64,000 bases of DNA from JAPLDB01 sp038230515. Lineage in GTDB: Bacteria > Bacteroidota > Bacteroidia > AKYH767-A > 2013-40CM-41-45. Below are positions 1-8,226 of this stretch, piece after piece (within the stretch, counting starts at the first letter, position 1; each line of letters begins with the position of its first letter). The position numbers and the translations under genes were made by a program. The stretch covers positions 1-64,000 of the forward strand of contig JBBRND010000017.1 in NCBI GenBank assembly GCA_038230515.1, in the 5' to 3' direction. The notes beneath the pieces are model-generated. The model saw nothing but the letters and a program-made list of their open reading frames with translations. It was not told the origin of the DNA and did not search any database.

Positions 1-573
1 AAGCGTTGCATCTTTCAGGTACGGACGAATCTCATCCGCAGTAGGCATAAAATTATTTTCGGGTTTTGTTTACACATAAACGGGCTTCGCACCGAAGAGA
101 TGACAGTAGTGATTGTTATTCCACGATGGCAGTGGAACAATTACTTTATCGCCTGCATCAATCAGCGTGGCAAATGTTCCGTAGATAAGAGGACGTGCGC
201 CTGCGGAAATTAAGATTTCATCGGGAGAATAGTTTAACCCCTCACGATCATTTATGAAATTAGAAACTTCTTTTCTCAACTCAGCAATTCCGTTTGCAGC
301 GGGATAATTTGTCTGACGGTCTTCGTATGCTTTTATGATTCCGTCATTCAATTCCTGTGGAATGGGAAAAAGTTTCGGATCAAAATCACCAATAGTATAA
401 TTGAAAATTCGTTCCCCGTTTTTTATTTTTTCATGAATATCTCCTGCAAGTTTTATGATTTCCGAACCGATGAGATTTTCAGCCATTTCTGATACTTTCA
501 GAGTTGGCTTTGATCCTATAGCTGTGTCAAGCATGGGGTGAAGTTTTGGTGTGAACAAAGATACATGATTCAT
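1..573 (-). pseudogene. Class I/II PLP-dependent aminotransferase, N-terminal part, interrupted by an in-frame stop and cut by the window edge
   Basis: The frame opens at an ATG at 573-571 and gives 167 residues typical of the N-terminal part of aspartate-aminotransferase-like enzymes (fold type I). It shows IFNYTIGDFDP near the substrate arm, NYPAANGIAELRKEV before the cofactor domain, and DEILISAGARPLIYGTF, where the PLP phosphate-binding segment begins. A TAA at 72-70 follows KPVYV. The same frame then stays open to the window edge and reads TKPENNFMPTADEIRPY, which looks like family sequence, so the stop sits inside the gene. A single G-to-T change in a GAA codon would create it. The Schiff-base lysine lies outside the window. 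The start abuts the stop of the SprT-like gene with no gap, so the two are probably cotranscribed. Either a real nonsense mutation or a sequencing error fits. Confidence 0.8.
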
Positions 574-1257
574 TTAATCGAAAAAATTAAACCCGGATAG
601 CTTCGGGTTGTCACTGCTTACTGCCGCTGCCTCCTGCTGATCTATTACAACTTCCGCCAATCCGCTTACACGATACTCCGCCTTCGACTGAATTTCAAAA
701 CATTGAAAACGTTTGCGCATTAATTCTCCTTTTACAAATTTCATTTTTGAAGAATTGAGGCGAAAAATTGTTCCCTGCGGAAGGTCTTCTAAATAAACCA
801 CTTTTTCTTTTTCATGCGCATCGTAATTCTTCAGCACACGCAGGAGATTTTCATCGGTGCAGGAAGATGCCGCAGGGTTTTTCACATATTGACTTAATGC
901 CCTTTCAATATCAGCAGGAAAAATATTTTTGGAAAGAAAATAATTCAGCAAAATAGAATATTCACTCTTCCATTCCCTGCCATGAGGAGAAATGAACCGT
1001 GAATATTTTTTCTCACACACTAGATGAGCCACTTCATGAATGAAAGTAATCATGAATGAATACTTGTTCAGGTTGTGATTAACGGTGATGATGTGCGCAT
1101 CGCTTCCGCGAACAGGTCTGTAATCGCCATACTTGCTCGCACGGCTTTTCGTAATGCGCAGGTGAATGTTTAACTGCACGATCCAGTTCGTGCAGACGGG
1201 AACTGCAGGTTCAGGAAGATACTTGGAAAGCGTTTGAGCGATGAGGTTGTTGGACAC
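574..1257 (-). CDS. SprT-like domain protein (putative zinc metalloprotease)
   Basis: This 227-residue protein carries an HEVAH motif at residues 74-78, preceded by the hydrophobic FMITFI, which is the HExxH zinc site of SprT-like proteins. The PHGREW at 91-96 can supply the third histidine ligand. The SprT/Spartan fold is linked to proteolysis of DNA-bound proteins in eukaryotes; in bacteria its role is mostly unknown, so no substrate is claimed. The C-terminal part (about 150-227) is beta-rich and unassigned, with no recognisable zinc ribbon. The start is a GTG at 1257-1255: an in-frame stop lies four codons upstream and there is no better ATG before the motif. The stop codon directly precedes the aminotransferase ATG, indicating an operon. 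Confidence 0.75.
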   Translation of the reverse strand: MSNNLIAQTLSKYLPEPAVPVCTNWIVQLNIHLRITKSRASKYGDYRPVRGSDAHIITVNHNLNKYSFMITFIHEVAHLVCEKKYSRFISPHGREWKSEYSILLNYFLSKNIFPADIERALSQYVKNPAASSCTDENLLRVLKNYDAHEKEKVVYLEDLPQGTIFRLNSSKMKFVKGELMRKRFQCFEIQSKAEYRVSGLAEVVIDQQEAAAVSSDNPKLSGFNFFD

Positions 1258-1376
1258 TTGAGAGATTCAGTTGAAAATTTTGATTTGCAAATTTGCTAAA
1301 ACAACTATTTATTAAATACTTTTCTCAATTGACTTTCTAACATTTTTACCTTTGACCCAAATTTATTTTTCACTTC

Positions 1377-2261
1377 ATGCTTACCATCAACCCAAAGGAA
1401 ATTAAAACGGCTCAACTTCATGCATACATGCTCGGTGCAATAGCTCCGCGACCGATTGCATTTGCAAGTACCATTGATAAAAATGGAATTCCTAATCTTG
1501 CTCCGTTCAGTTTCTTCAATGCCTTCGGCAGCAATCCTCCGATTGTTGCTTTCTCTCCTGCACGCAGGGTTCGCGATAATACGATTAAGCATACTCTTGA
1601 AAATATTTATGAAACAAAAGAGGTGGTGATCAATGTGGTGAACTACGCAATGGTGCATCAAACATCGCTTGCAAGTTGTGAGTATCCAAAGGCAGTGAAT
1701 GAATTTGAGAAAGCGGGCTTCACTGCTGTTCCATCCCAATTGATAAAACCATTTCGTGTGAAAGAATCTCCTGTGCAGATGGAATGTAAAGTCCTTGAAG
1801 TAAAAGAAACAGGAACTGAAGGTGGTGCTGCTAATTTCATCATCTGCGAAATTTTGTTAATGCACATCAACGGAAATATTCTGACGGAAGAAAAAAGAAT
1901 TGATCCTGATAAAATTGATCTCGTTGCTCGCATGGGTGGAGATACTTACTGCCGCGCTTCGGGCTCTGCTTTGTTTCATGTTGCAAAACCGAACACCCAG
2001 CTTGGAATCGGCTTCGATAAAATTCCTGAGCGAATTCGTTATTCAAAAATTCTTACCGGAAATAATCTTGGTCAGCTCGGAAATGTCGACACTCTTCCAA
2101 CAATTGAAGAAGTTTCTTCTTTCAAAAATTCTGATCAAGTAAAATCCATTTTACAATCTTCTTCAAAGGAAGAAACTGAAAACCTCGTTCATCTCCTCGC
2201 AAAAAAACTTTTAGATGAGGGAAATGTTCATGATGCATGGAAAACACTTTTGTCAATTTGA
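1377..2261 (+). CDS. Flavin reductase family protein (FMN-binding split barrel)
   Basis: The 294-residue product has the flavin-reductase-like split barrel in its first 190 residues. The segment GAIAPRPIAFASTIDKNG near residue 21 is the family hallmark at the FMN site, followed by NLAPFSFFNAF, and DLVARMGGDTYCR closes the barrel. Members bind FMN and act as NAD(P)H:flavin reductases or as uncharacterised flavoproteins; the substrate cannot be told from sequence. The C-terminal third (about 200-294) is helical, charged and specific to this subfamily. rlmN follows after 16 bases on the same strand, so cotranscription is likely. A TACCTTTG box at 1347-1354 resembles a Bacteroidota -7 element, but its upstream TTG is spaced only 15 bases away, so I do not list it as a promoter. 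Confidence 0.85.
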   Translation: MLTINPKEIKTAQLHAYMLGAIAPRPIAFASTIDKNGIPNLAPFSFFNAFGSNPPIVAFSPARRVRDNTIKHTLENIYETKEVVINVVNYAMVHQTSLASCEYPKAVNEFEKAGFTAVPSQLIKPFRVKESPVQMECKVLEVKETGTEGGAANFIICEILLMHINGNILTEEKRIDPDKIDLVARMGGDTYCRASGSALFHVAKPNTQLGIGFDKIPERIRYSKILTGNNLGQLGNVDTLPTIEEVSSFKNSDQVKSILQSSSKEETENLVHLLAKKLLDEGNVHDAWKTLLSI

Positions 2262-2277
2262 ATTTTATTGAATCTAA

Positions 2278-3354
2278 ATGAATTTATCTCTTCCCGATAT
2301 ACGAGCTCTCACACAGGATGAACTGAAATCCTTTTTCGAATCAAAAGGACAAAAAGGATACCGCGCCAAGCAAGTATGGGAATGGCTTTGGAAATTCAGT
2401 GCACGTTCGTTTGAAGAGATGAGCAATCTCTCTAAGGAAACACGACAACTTCTTGAAGAAAGTTTTTCCATTCGTGCAATTACCGTTGATACATTCCAGG
2501 TTAGCAACGACCGAACAATTAAAACCGCTTTCAAGCTCTACGATGGAAATATTGTAGAAGGAGTTTTAATTCCTACCGATACAAGAATGACAGCGTGTGT
2601 TTCTTCGCAGGTTGGTTGTAGTTTGACTTGCAAATTTTGCGCAACAGGAAAACTCGAGCGCGTACGGAATCTTACAGCCGATGAAATCTTTGACCAGGTA
2701 AGTTTGATCCGTCAGCAAAGCATGGAGCATTACAACATGCCACTCTCAAACATTGTTTACATGGGAATGGGAGAGCCGCTTCTCAACTATCAGAATGTGG
2801 TGAGAAGTGTTGAACTCATCAATGCACAAATCGGTTTGGGAATGTCGCAGCAGCGTATTACTGTTTCCACTGCGGGTATTGCAAAGATGATCCGAAAGCT
2901 TGGTGATGACGAAGTAAAATTTAATCTCGCTCTTTCGCTTCATGCTGCCAATGATGAAAAGAGAAACAAGATTATGCCGATCAATGAGCACAACAATCTG
3001 GAAGCGCTTGCTGATGCATTGAAGCATTATCATTCAAAAACAGAAAGGCATGTAACGTATGAATACATTGTGTTCCGTGATTTTAATGATGAACTCTCCG
3101 ATGCAAAAGAACTCGCTGACTTTGCATCAATTGTTCCGAGTAAAATAAACCTGATCGAATACAACCCGATTGACAACGAAAGTTTTCTCAATGCAAAAGA
3201 AGAAAAACTGATCGCATTCAAAAACTATTTACACAGCCGAGGATTTATCGTGAATCTGAGAAGAAGCCGCGGGAAAGACATTGACGCTGCTTGCGGACAA
3301 CTCGCTAACAAAAACGAACACGCAGTTGTGAAACTGAAAAAAGAGTTTTCCTGA
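2278..3354 (+). CDS. rlmN: 23S rRNA (adenine(2503)-C(2))-methyltransferase / tRNA m2A37 methyltransferase RlmN
   Basis: RlmN is a radical-SAM enzyme that methylates C2 of A2503 in 23S rRNA and often A37 in some tRNAs. The 358-residue length is normal. The [4Fe-4S] cluster motif CSLTCKFC places cysteines at 114, 118 and 121. The two catalytic cysteines of the family are present: Cys107 (TACVSS) seven residues before the cluster, and Cys339 (DAACGQLA) near the C-terminus. YMGMGEPLLNY, the SAM-contacting GEP segment, and the LALSLHAAND strand are also intact. The gene ends four bases before the convergent stop of the hydrolase lipoprotein, leaving no room for a separate terminator. Confidence 0.97.
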   Translation: MNLSLPDIRALTQDELKSFFESKGQKGYRAKQVWEWLWKFSARSFEEMSNLSKETRQLLEESFSIRAITVDTFQVSNDRTIKTAFKLYDGNIVEGVLIPTDTRMTACVSSQVGCSLTCKFCATGKLERVRNLTADEIFDQVSLIRQQSMEHYNMPLSNIVYMGMGEPLLNYQNVVRSVELINAQIGLGMSQQRITVSTAGIAKMIRKLGDDEVKFNLALSLHAANDEKRNKIMPINEHNNLEALADALKHYHSKTERHVTYEYIVFRDFNDELSDAKELADFASIVPSKINLIEYNPIDNESFLNAKEEKLIAFKNYLHSRGFIVNLRRSRGKDIDAACGQLANKNEHAVVKLKKEFS

Positions 3355-3358
3355 ATTA

Positions 3359-4732
3359 CTATTTCAATTTGTTAAGCACTTCATTAAACTCATTGCTGTT
3401 TCTTATTGAAGCGAACGACTCATCAGTCATCAGTTTTGATTTGTCAGTAAAACCATAACTGATAGCATCGCGCAAAAGCTGAAGCGCACCAACTTTATTT
3501 CCTGCGTGTGCATACCAGATTGCCTGCATGAAGGCACGATCAATATTTTCAGGATCAACAAAACTGTAAATGGCAAGGTATTTTTCCGCCTTCTGATAAT
3601 CTCCGCGCTTCAAAGCAGAATTGGAAAGAGAGTAGCACGCAAGAGAAATGTATCCGAGTATCCGATCATTCATTGCATTCGATTTTGAAACTCTCATGTG
3701 GGTGGCTTCATCATGCCACCACGTCACGTCCTTCTGCTCAATGCACTCAAAATAATTTTGTTTCATCCGCGACTCTAATTCAAGATCACTCTTTTGTTTT
3801 TCCTGCCCAGCAGCAAAACTTTTTTCTTTCCGTAATGATTCAAGAGCAGTTTGATATTTCGAAACATCCGCCACTCCATTCAAAAATGAAATCAGTTTCT
3901 TCAACCGCATTTCTTCCGCAAGTGGATTTGAAATTGTTTTTGAATTTTGTTTTACAAACCCTTGCACCAAATTCCCGTCAAGAACCACAACTTTCTTTTC
4001 CATCGCCCGAAACTCAATCCAGTAAAAAGCATTCTCAAATGTTGATGTATCGCACCACTCATGCTTGCCGTTCCATTCAATCAATGAATGTTCTATGTGA
4101 TTACTCTCCAACTGTTGATCCGTCTCAACAACTTCCGTGTAATTCATATCCTTCAACCCAGTAATGCCAAGCGCAGGCGGAAGTTGTTGCGGAAGCTGCG
4201 GCAATCCCGCACTGCAGTAAACAATGGAGAGAATCGATGTCATCTGCGAAGAAGCCATCAGCACAACCTTAGCTCCGCCAGAAAATCCTGCAAGAGAAAT
4301 TTGATTTTGATCCGCATGAAACCGTTGCAATGCTTCATCAACCAACGCCTGAACGATCGAGTTTGTCTGATCAAAATTGATTCCGTTTTTTGAATCATTG
4401 CTTCCCATCATTATCACACCAAATTTTTCCGCAAACGATTTGTATTTGTAAATCGGGAAACTTCCATCACCGTGTGGATCAAAAAGAATCATCACAGGAA
4501 GTTTGTCGGTGTCGCTGTATTGATGCGGAAGATAAAGCGCAAATGACATCGAAGAATTATTCCTCAACTCAACAGAAGGAATAACAATCCCATTGCTGAA
4601 TGTATCTTTTTGCACTGCAACGGAGGCTGAAGTTTCAGTATGAGTATCGCTTTGTTTTTCTTTTTTTGAATTGCACGAAAAGAAAACGGAAGAGACAACA
4701 ACTATCAAACATAAAAAGGAAAATTGCCGCAT
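3359..4732 (-). CDS. Lipoprotein with alpha/beta-hydrolase domain and C-terminal TPR-like region
   Basis: The 457-residue product begins with a hydrophobic signal ending in VFFSC, so Cys20 is a likely lipidation site. The region 60-240 resembles an alpha/beta hydrolase: a strand PVMILFDPHGDG at 79-90, a nucleophile elbow GFSGG with Ser151, and a GKHEW segment that could supply the catalytic histidine. Residues 365-457 contain helical pairs such as GDYQKAEKYLAIYSFVDPEN and NKVGALQLLRDAI, which read as tetratricopeptide repeats. Esterase or peptidase activity is possible but no substrate can be inferred. It lies 21 bases downstream of the small antitoxin-like gene on the same strand and ends four bases from rlmN. 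The exact family is unknown to me. Confidence 0.65.
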   Translation of the reverse strand: MRQFSFLCLIVVVSSVFFSCNSKKEKQSDTHTETSASVAVQKDTFSNGIVIPSVELRNNSSMSFALYLPHQYSDTDKLPVMILFDPHGDGSFPIYKYKSFAEKFGVIMMGSNDSKNGINFDQTNSIVQALVDEALQRFHADQNQISLAGFSGGAKVVLMASSQMTSILSIVYCSAGLPQLPQQLPPALGITGLKDMNYTEVVETDQQLESNHIEHSLIEWNGKHEWCDTSTFENAFYWIEFRAMEKKVVVLDGNLVQGFVKQNSKTISNPLAEEMRLKKLISFLNGVADVSKYQTALESLRKEKSFAAGQEKQKSDLELESRMKQNYFECIEQKDVTWWHDEATHMRVSKSNAMNDRILGYISLACYSLSNSALKRGDYQKAEKYLAIYSFVDPENIDRAFMQAIWYAHAGNKVGALQLLRDAISYGFTDKSKLMTDESFASIRNSNEFNEVLNKLK

Positions 4733-4753
4733 CTGAAAAACATCAAGAGTAAA

Positions 4754-4966
4754 TCAATTCAGGAAATCTTTTAGAAGCTGTAGTTTCTTACCGCCTTTCC
4801 TCGCAAGTTTAATTTCCTTAATAGCTTCAGCAATGCCCGTGAACACTTCAACTTTCTTTATCAGTTTCTGATAATTGTCATTTATCTCTTTCCATTCTTT
4901 AAGAGAAATAACAACGGAAGTTTTTTCTCCGCGATCACTCACAATGTATTGCACTCTTGATTGCAT
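4754..4966 (-). CDS. Small Phd/YefM-like putative antitoxin, without an adjacent toxin
   Basis: The 70-residue protein has the layout of a Phd/YefM-type antitoxin: an N-terminal beta-strand region (VQYIVSDRGEKTSVVISLKEWKE has the usual 'strand, polar turn, VVIS.xEWe' pattern, given here in two parts: VQYIVSDRG, then TSVVISLKEW) followed by a charged helix. In the family the N-terminal part binds DNA and the C-terminal helix neutralises a RelE or Doc toxin. No toxin gene lies beside it: upstream is metK and downstream, after 21 bases, is the hydrolase lipoprotein. The C-terminus is rich in lysine. It may be an orphan antitoxin, a remnant of a pair, or a regulator. Only the overall pattern supports the family call. 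Confidence 0.55.
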   Translation of the reverse strand: MQSRVQYIVSDRGEKTSVVISLKEWKEINDNYQKLIKKVEVFTGIAEAIKEIKLARKGGKKLQLLKDFLN

Positions 4967-5024
4967 GACTCATTTGATTTATTTACAAAGATACACGATC
5001 AATTAAATAACTCCGCAAATAAAA

Positions 5025-5044
5025 AAGGACTCTCTCGAGTCCTT
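5025..5044 (-). terminator. Intrinsic terminator of metK (bidirectional shape)
   Basis: AAGGACTC at 5025-5032 and GAGTCCTT at 5037-5044 form a perfect 8-bp stem with a TCTC loop. On the minus strand the stem is followed by a T-rich run (the A-rich 5017-5026 on the plus strand), 20 bases beyond the metK stop. The plus strand also carries a T run after the stem, so it could stop transcription both ways. Confidence 0.8.
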
Positions 5045-5065
5045 AATTTTTTTTTTCTGAGATCA

Positions 5066-6397
5066 TTACGCCATCTCCAGTGCCATTGGCTTCTTCGCCT
5101 TGGTCTTGTCAAGCCCAAACGCCTTGCGCACCTTCTCAACGTAATCCAGCTTCTCCCACGTAAACAATTCCACTTTACGTTTCAGAATTTTTCCGTCAGG
5201 CGAAGTAAAAGTTTTCTCCACCGTTTGCGGGTCGCGGCCCATGTGTCCGTAAGCAGCCGTCTCGCTGTAAATCGGATTGCGAAGTTTCAGGCGCTGCTCA
5301 ATAAAGTACGGGCGCATATCAAAAATCTCCTCAATCTTTTTTGCAATCTCCCCGTCAGTCATTTTAACTTTCGAAGTATGATTCGTGTTCACATAAATGC
5401 CGCACGGCTTCGCCACACCAATCGCGTAACTAACCTGAACAAGCACCTCATCGCACACACCTGCAGCCACCAGGTTCTTCGCGATATGTCGTGTAGCGTA
5501 TGCAGCCGAACGATCCACCTTGCTAGGATCCTTCCCCGAAAACGCACCGCCACCATGTGCCCCGCGACCACCGTAAGTATCAACAATAATTTTTCTTCCT
5601 GTCAAACCCGTGTCACCATGCGGACCACCGATCACGAAATTGCCCGTAGGATTTATATGATAGGTAATGTTCCCGCTGAATAATTTCTGAAGCGATGCCT
5701 TCAGTTTCTTCTTCACGCGCGGAATCACAATGTTCACAATATCCTTCGTAATCACCGCCTGCATCGCCTTCTGTGCGCGCAGCTTTTCTTCGGGGCTGTT
5801 ATTCTTCGGCATCACAAACTCATCGTGCTGAGTGCTCACCACAATGCTGTCTAGTCGTTGCGGCTTGTTATCATCGCTGTATTCAATCGTCACCTGACTC
5901 TTGCTGTCAGGGCGCAAGTATTTCATCTGCTTGCCCTCCTTGCGAATCATCGCAAGCTCAAACAAAATTTTGTGAGCAAGATCAAGCGGAAGCGGCATGT
6001 AGTTATCCGTTTCGTTGGTAGCGTAGCCAAACATCATCCCCTGGTCGCCCGCACCCTGATCCTCTTTGTTCTTGCGCTCCACACCCTGGTTAATGTCGCT
6101 GCTCTGCTCATGTATGCTCGAAAATATTCCGCACGAATTCGCTTCAAACATATACGCACTGTTCGTGTAGCCAATACGCGTAATCACATCGCGCGCAATC
6201 TTCTGCACATCCAGATACACTTTCGATTTCACCTCGCCACCCAGCACCACCTGACCTGTGGTCACAAAAGTTTCGCAAGCCACTTTCGACATCGGGTCGA
6301 AAGCAAGAAAATTATCAATCAGCGCATCGCTGATCTGATCTGCAACCTTGTCAGGATGACCTTCTGATACAGACTCTGATGTAAATAAATACGACAT
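5066..6397 (-). CDS. metK: S-adenosylmethionine synthetase
   Basis: MetK makes S-adenosylmethionine from ATP and methionine, with hydrolysis of the tripolyphosphate intermediate. The 443-residue protein has all three MAT domains. GHPDK at 13-17 contains the ATP-contacting histidine and Mg-binding aspartate, GAGDQGMMFG at 115-124 is signature 1, and GGGAFSGKDPSKVDRSAAY at 282-300 is signature 2. It is longer than the roughly 385-residue E. coli enzyme because of inserts, for example around 150-215, as is usual in Bacteroidota. It is transcribed alone, with its own promoter (6445-6473) and terminator (5025-5044). I looked for a SAM riboswitch in the leader of about 40-50 bases and saw none. Confidence 0.97.
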   Translation of the reverse strand: MSYLFTSESVSEGHPDKVADQISDALIDNFLAFDPMSKVACETFVTTGQVVLGGEVKSKVYLDVQKIARDVITRIGYTNSAYMFEANSCGIFSSIHEQSSDINQGVERKNKEDQGAGDQGMMFGYATNETDNYMPLPLDLAHKILFELAMIRKEGKQMKYLRPDSKSQVTIEYSDDNKPQRLDSIVVSTQHDEFVMPKNNSPEEKLRAQKAMQAVITKDIVNIVIPRVKKKLKASLQKLFSGNITYHINPTGNFVIGGPHGDTGLTGRKIIVDTYGGRGAHGGGAFSGKDPSKVDRSAAYATRHIAKNLVAAGVCDEVLVQVSYAIGVAKPCGIYVNTNHTSKVKMTDGEIAKKIEEIFDMRPYFIEQRLKLRNPIYSETAAYGHMGRDPQTVEKTFTSPDGKILKRKVELFTWEKLDYVEKVRKAFGLDKTKAKKPMALEMA

Positions 6398-6763
6398 TTA
6401 AGTTTTAGTTTTAATTAGATTTCTAAAAAAATATTTTGGAAACGCAAAAGTAAGCAATTGGTATAAATGGCAATGAGAGAATCTTAAAAAAGAATACAAT
6501 GAAAAGATACTACTCATTTCAATCAACCTCCTTCCCCCTTGGAGTTTATTCCGATGAAGATCGGGGCTGTAAGCCGCGCCTCACTCGTGACTCCACAGAA
6601 CTAATAGAGAGATTCACCAACACTTTTATTCCCTTCGCCAAATAAATCCAAGTTTTTTCTGATTGACCGATGAATACGCTAAAATAGTTGCTACCTCTGT
6701 GCTCAACTTCACCTGCACAGGCCGCACGCGAAAACCTCACAGCTCTGAATTACAATATCCCGG
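6398..6763. other. Intergenic stretch between metK and the methyltransferase gene
   Basis: The first 75 bases hold the metK promoter on the minus strand. From 6501 to 6538 there is a pyrimidine-rich segment, GAAAAGATACTACTCATTTC then AATCAACCTCCTTCC, that recurs in diverged form at 7768-7804, on the other side of the methyltransferase gene. The rest (about 6540-6760) shows no convincing gene. Confidence 0.6.
6445..6473 (-). promoter_or_regulatory. Predicted Bacteroidota-type promoter of metK
   Basis: Read on the minus strand, TTG (6473-6471) is followed after 18 bases by TACTTTTG (6452-6445). This matches the phylum's -33 TTG / -7 TAnnTTTG pattern for its primary sigma factor. The metK ATG lies 47 bases further on. 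Confidence 0.65.
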
Positions 6764-7672
6764 ATGAAAAAAATCGCCTATACATTTTTTCCCATCATTA
6801 AATGCAACATGTGTGATACTCCCGATTCCGGTTTTAGAATATTGGGAAGACGTCTGAATGCTTCACAGGGGAAAAAACCTTCGCGGAAAACAGGCATCAC
6901 AACAACTATTGTTAAGTGCAGTCATTGTGGGCTTATTTTTTCGAACCCCATGCCTGTACCCACATCAATTGAAGATCATTACGCGCTTCCGCCCGAGGAG
7001 TACTGGAAGGAAGAATACTTTTTGCCCAATCAACCATTCGTTGATGCAGCTGTTAAAAAGGTAAAGGAGTACACAGGTAAAGAAGGAAAAATAAAATGCC
7101 TTGATATTGGTGCCGGCATCGGCAAGACCATGAATGCCTGGCTGCATGCCGGTTTTGATGCGTATGGGTTTGAACCTTCAAAACCTTTCTATGACAAAGC
7201 CATTTCAAAAATGAACATTTCGCAGGAGCGCATTAAGCATTCATCCATCGAAGAGGCAGAATATTCAGAGAATAGTTTCGACTACATTGCGTTCAATGCC
7301 GTGCTTGAACATTTATATGACCCATCTGCTTCCATTCAAAAAGCAATGAAATGGTTAAAGCCGGAAGGCATCATAGAAATTGAAGTGCCCAGTAACAAAT
7401 GGTTCGTGAACCGGCTGGTCAATTTTTATTACAAACTTACGTCTCCTGATTACGTTGCTAACATCAGCCCTATGCATCCGCCTTTTCACCTCTATGAGTT
7501 CTCTTTGAAATCTTTTGAACTCAACGGAATCATGAACGGATACAAAATTGATCAGCATTATTTTTATGTGGCTCCAACCCATATGCCTAAAATACTGGAC
7601 AGCATCCTCACCAATTACATGGAGATTACCAAAACAGGCATGCAGTTGTTTGTGCTGCTGAAGAAAAAATAA
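6764..7672 (+). CDS. Class I SAM-dependent methyltransferase with N-terminal zinc-ribbon-like segment
   Basis: The 302-residue protein begins with two cysteine pairs, CNMC at about 16-19 and CSHC near 51-54, which can form a zinc-binding ribbon. A Rossmann methyltransferase domain follows: CLDIGAGIGKTMNAW (motif I, SAM binding), AYGFEPS (acidic end of strand 2) and FDYIAFNAVLEHLYDP (post-motif with the EHL element). Proteins of this layout methylate sugars or small molecules and often sit in surface-polysaccharide loci, but no such genes are nearby, so the substrate is unknown. It is an isolated gene flanked by diverged direct repeats (6501-6538 and 7768-7804), which may mean it arrived as a unit. 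The start ATG leads straight into the first cysteine pair. Confidence 0.8.
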   Translation: MKKIAYTFFPIIKCNMCDTPDSGFRILGRRLNASQGKKPSRKTGITTTIVKCSHCGLIFSNPMPVPTSIEDHYALPPEEYWKEEYFLPNQPFVDAAVKKVKEYTGKEGKIKCLDIGAGIGKTMNAWLHAGFDAYGFEPSKPFYDKAISKMNISQERIKHSSIEEAEYSENSFDYIAFNAVLEHLYDPSASIQKAMKWLKPEGIIEIEVPSNKWFVNRLVNFYYKLTSPDYVANISPMHPPFHLYEFSLKSFELNGIMNGYKIDQHYFYVAPTHMPKILDSILTNYMEITKTGMQLFVLLKKK

Positions 7673-7863
7673 TTCAGAGTGCAAGGTGAGCTCACCACCC
7701 GAAACTTCGTTAACCTTATGGGTTGGGGATTCAACAATGAGATTTTTTTTTAAAAAAATCCTTTTTCGAAAAGGTACTACCCATTTCAAACCACCACCCT
7801 TCCCGCCCTCATCCCAAAGCCGCGCGGTTGCTAAGTCCTCTCGGGGCGGTAGCGGCTGTTTCA

Positions 7864-7885
7864 CCCCTCTCTCTTGGGAGAGGGG
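7864..7885. repeat. Perfect 8-bp hairpin within a G/A-rich REP-like element
   Basis: CCCCTCTC (7864-7871) pairs exactly with GAGAGGGG (7878-7885) around TCTTGG. The following CTGGGGGAGAGG offers a second pairing partner for the left arm. There is no T run, so it is not a typical terminator; it resembles a dispersed short palindrome. Confidence 0.5.
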
Positions 7886-8177
7886 CTGGGGGAGAGGTCG
7901 CGCGGGCTTTTCCTTTCGGTCGGGTTTAGCTTACTCAGTCCTCACTTCGTAGCCACTGTTTCAAGCAGCCAAAATCACTCGTGCGTCAGCGCCCTTTAGG
8001 GCAACGGGTGCGCGCAGGCATTTTATCACAACCATTCTTAGCAGCCAAAAAAGTCCATCTCATTTGTAACCTCAAAAAAGTTTCAAACTTCTTCGAGGTT
8101 TTGTTTGAATTCCATAAGCAAGACGGAACGATGTGAAGAAGTAATTCTAGCACTTCGCATCTTACCGCGCCATTTTT

Positions 8178-8205
8178 TTTGTTGAACCTTTTTAGATTAA
8201 GTTTG
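8178..8205 (+). promoter_or_regulatory. Possible promoter of the exported protein gene at 8227
   Basis: TTTG at 8178-8181 and TAAGTTTG at 8198-8205 match the Bacteroidota -33/-7 pattern, although the 16-base spacer is short. The start codon is 21 bases downstream. Confidence 0.4.
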
Positions 8206-8226
8206 CAGAGTTAGCACTTCGCAAAT

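Larger units (their letters stand above)
7673..8226. other. Non-coding stretch with REP-like hairpins
   Basis: No gene is supported here. It contains the right-hand copy of the pyrimidine-rich repeat (7768-7804) and a perfect hairpin at 7864-7885, with CCCCTCTC and GAGAGGGG around a 6-base loop, followed by GGGGGAGAGG. A small GCCCTTTAGGGC inverted repeat lies near 7990. GC-rich and AT-rich patches alternate, as in repetitive intergenic debris. A possible promoter for the next gene closes the stretch. Confidence 0.6.

Noticed and set aside
6398..6445. SAM riboswitch in the metK leader
   Set aside because: The leader is too short and AT-rich, with no paired helices of the known SAM riboswitch classes.
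6546..6740. Minus-strand open frame of 64 codons
   Set aside because: Arginine- and serine-rich shadow in non-coding DNA; no start signal or family pattern.
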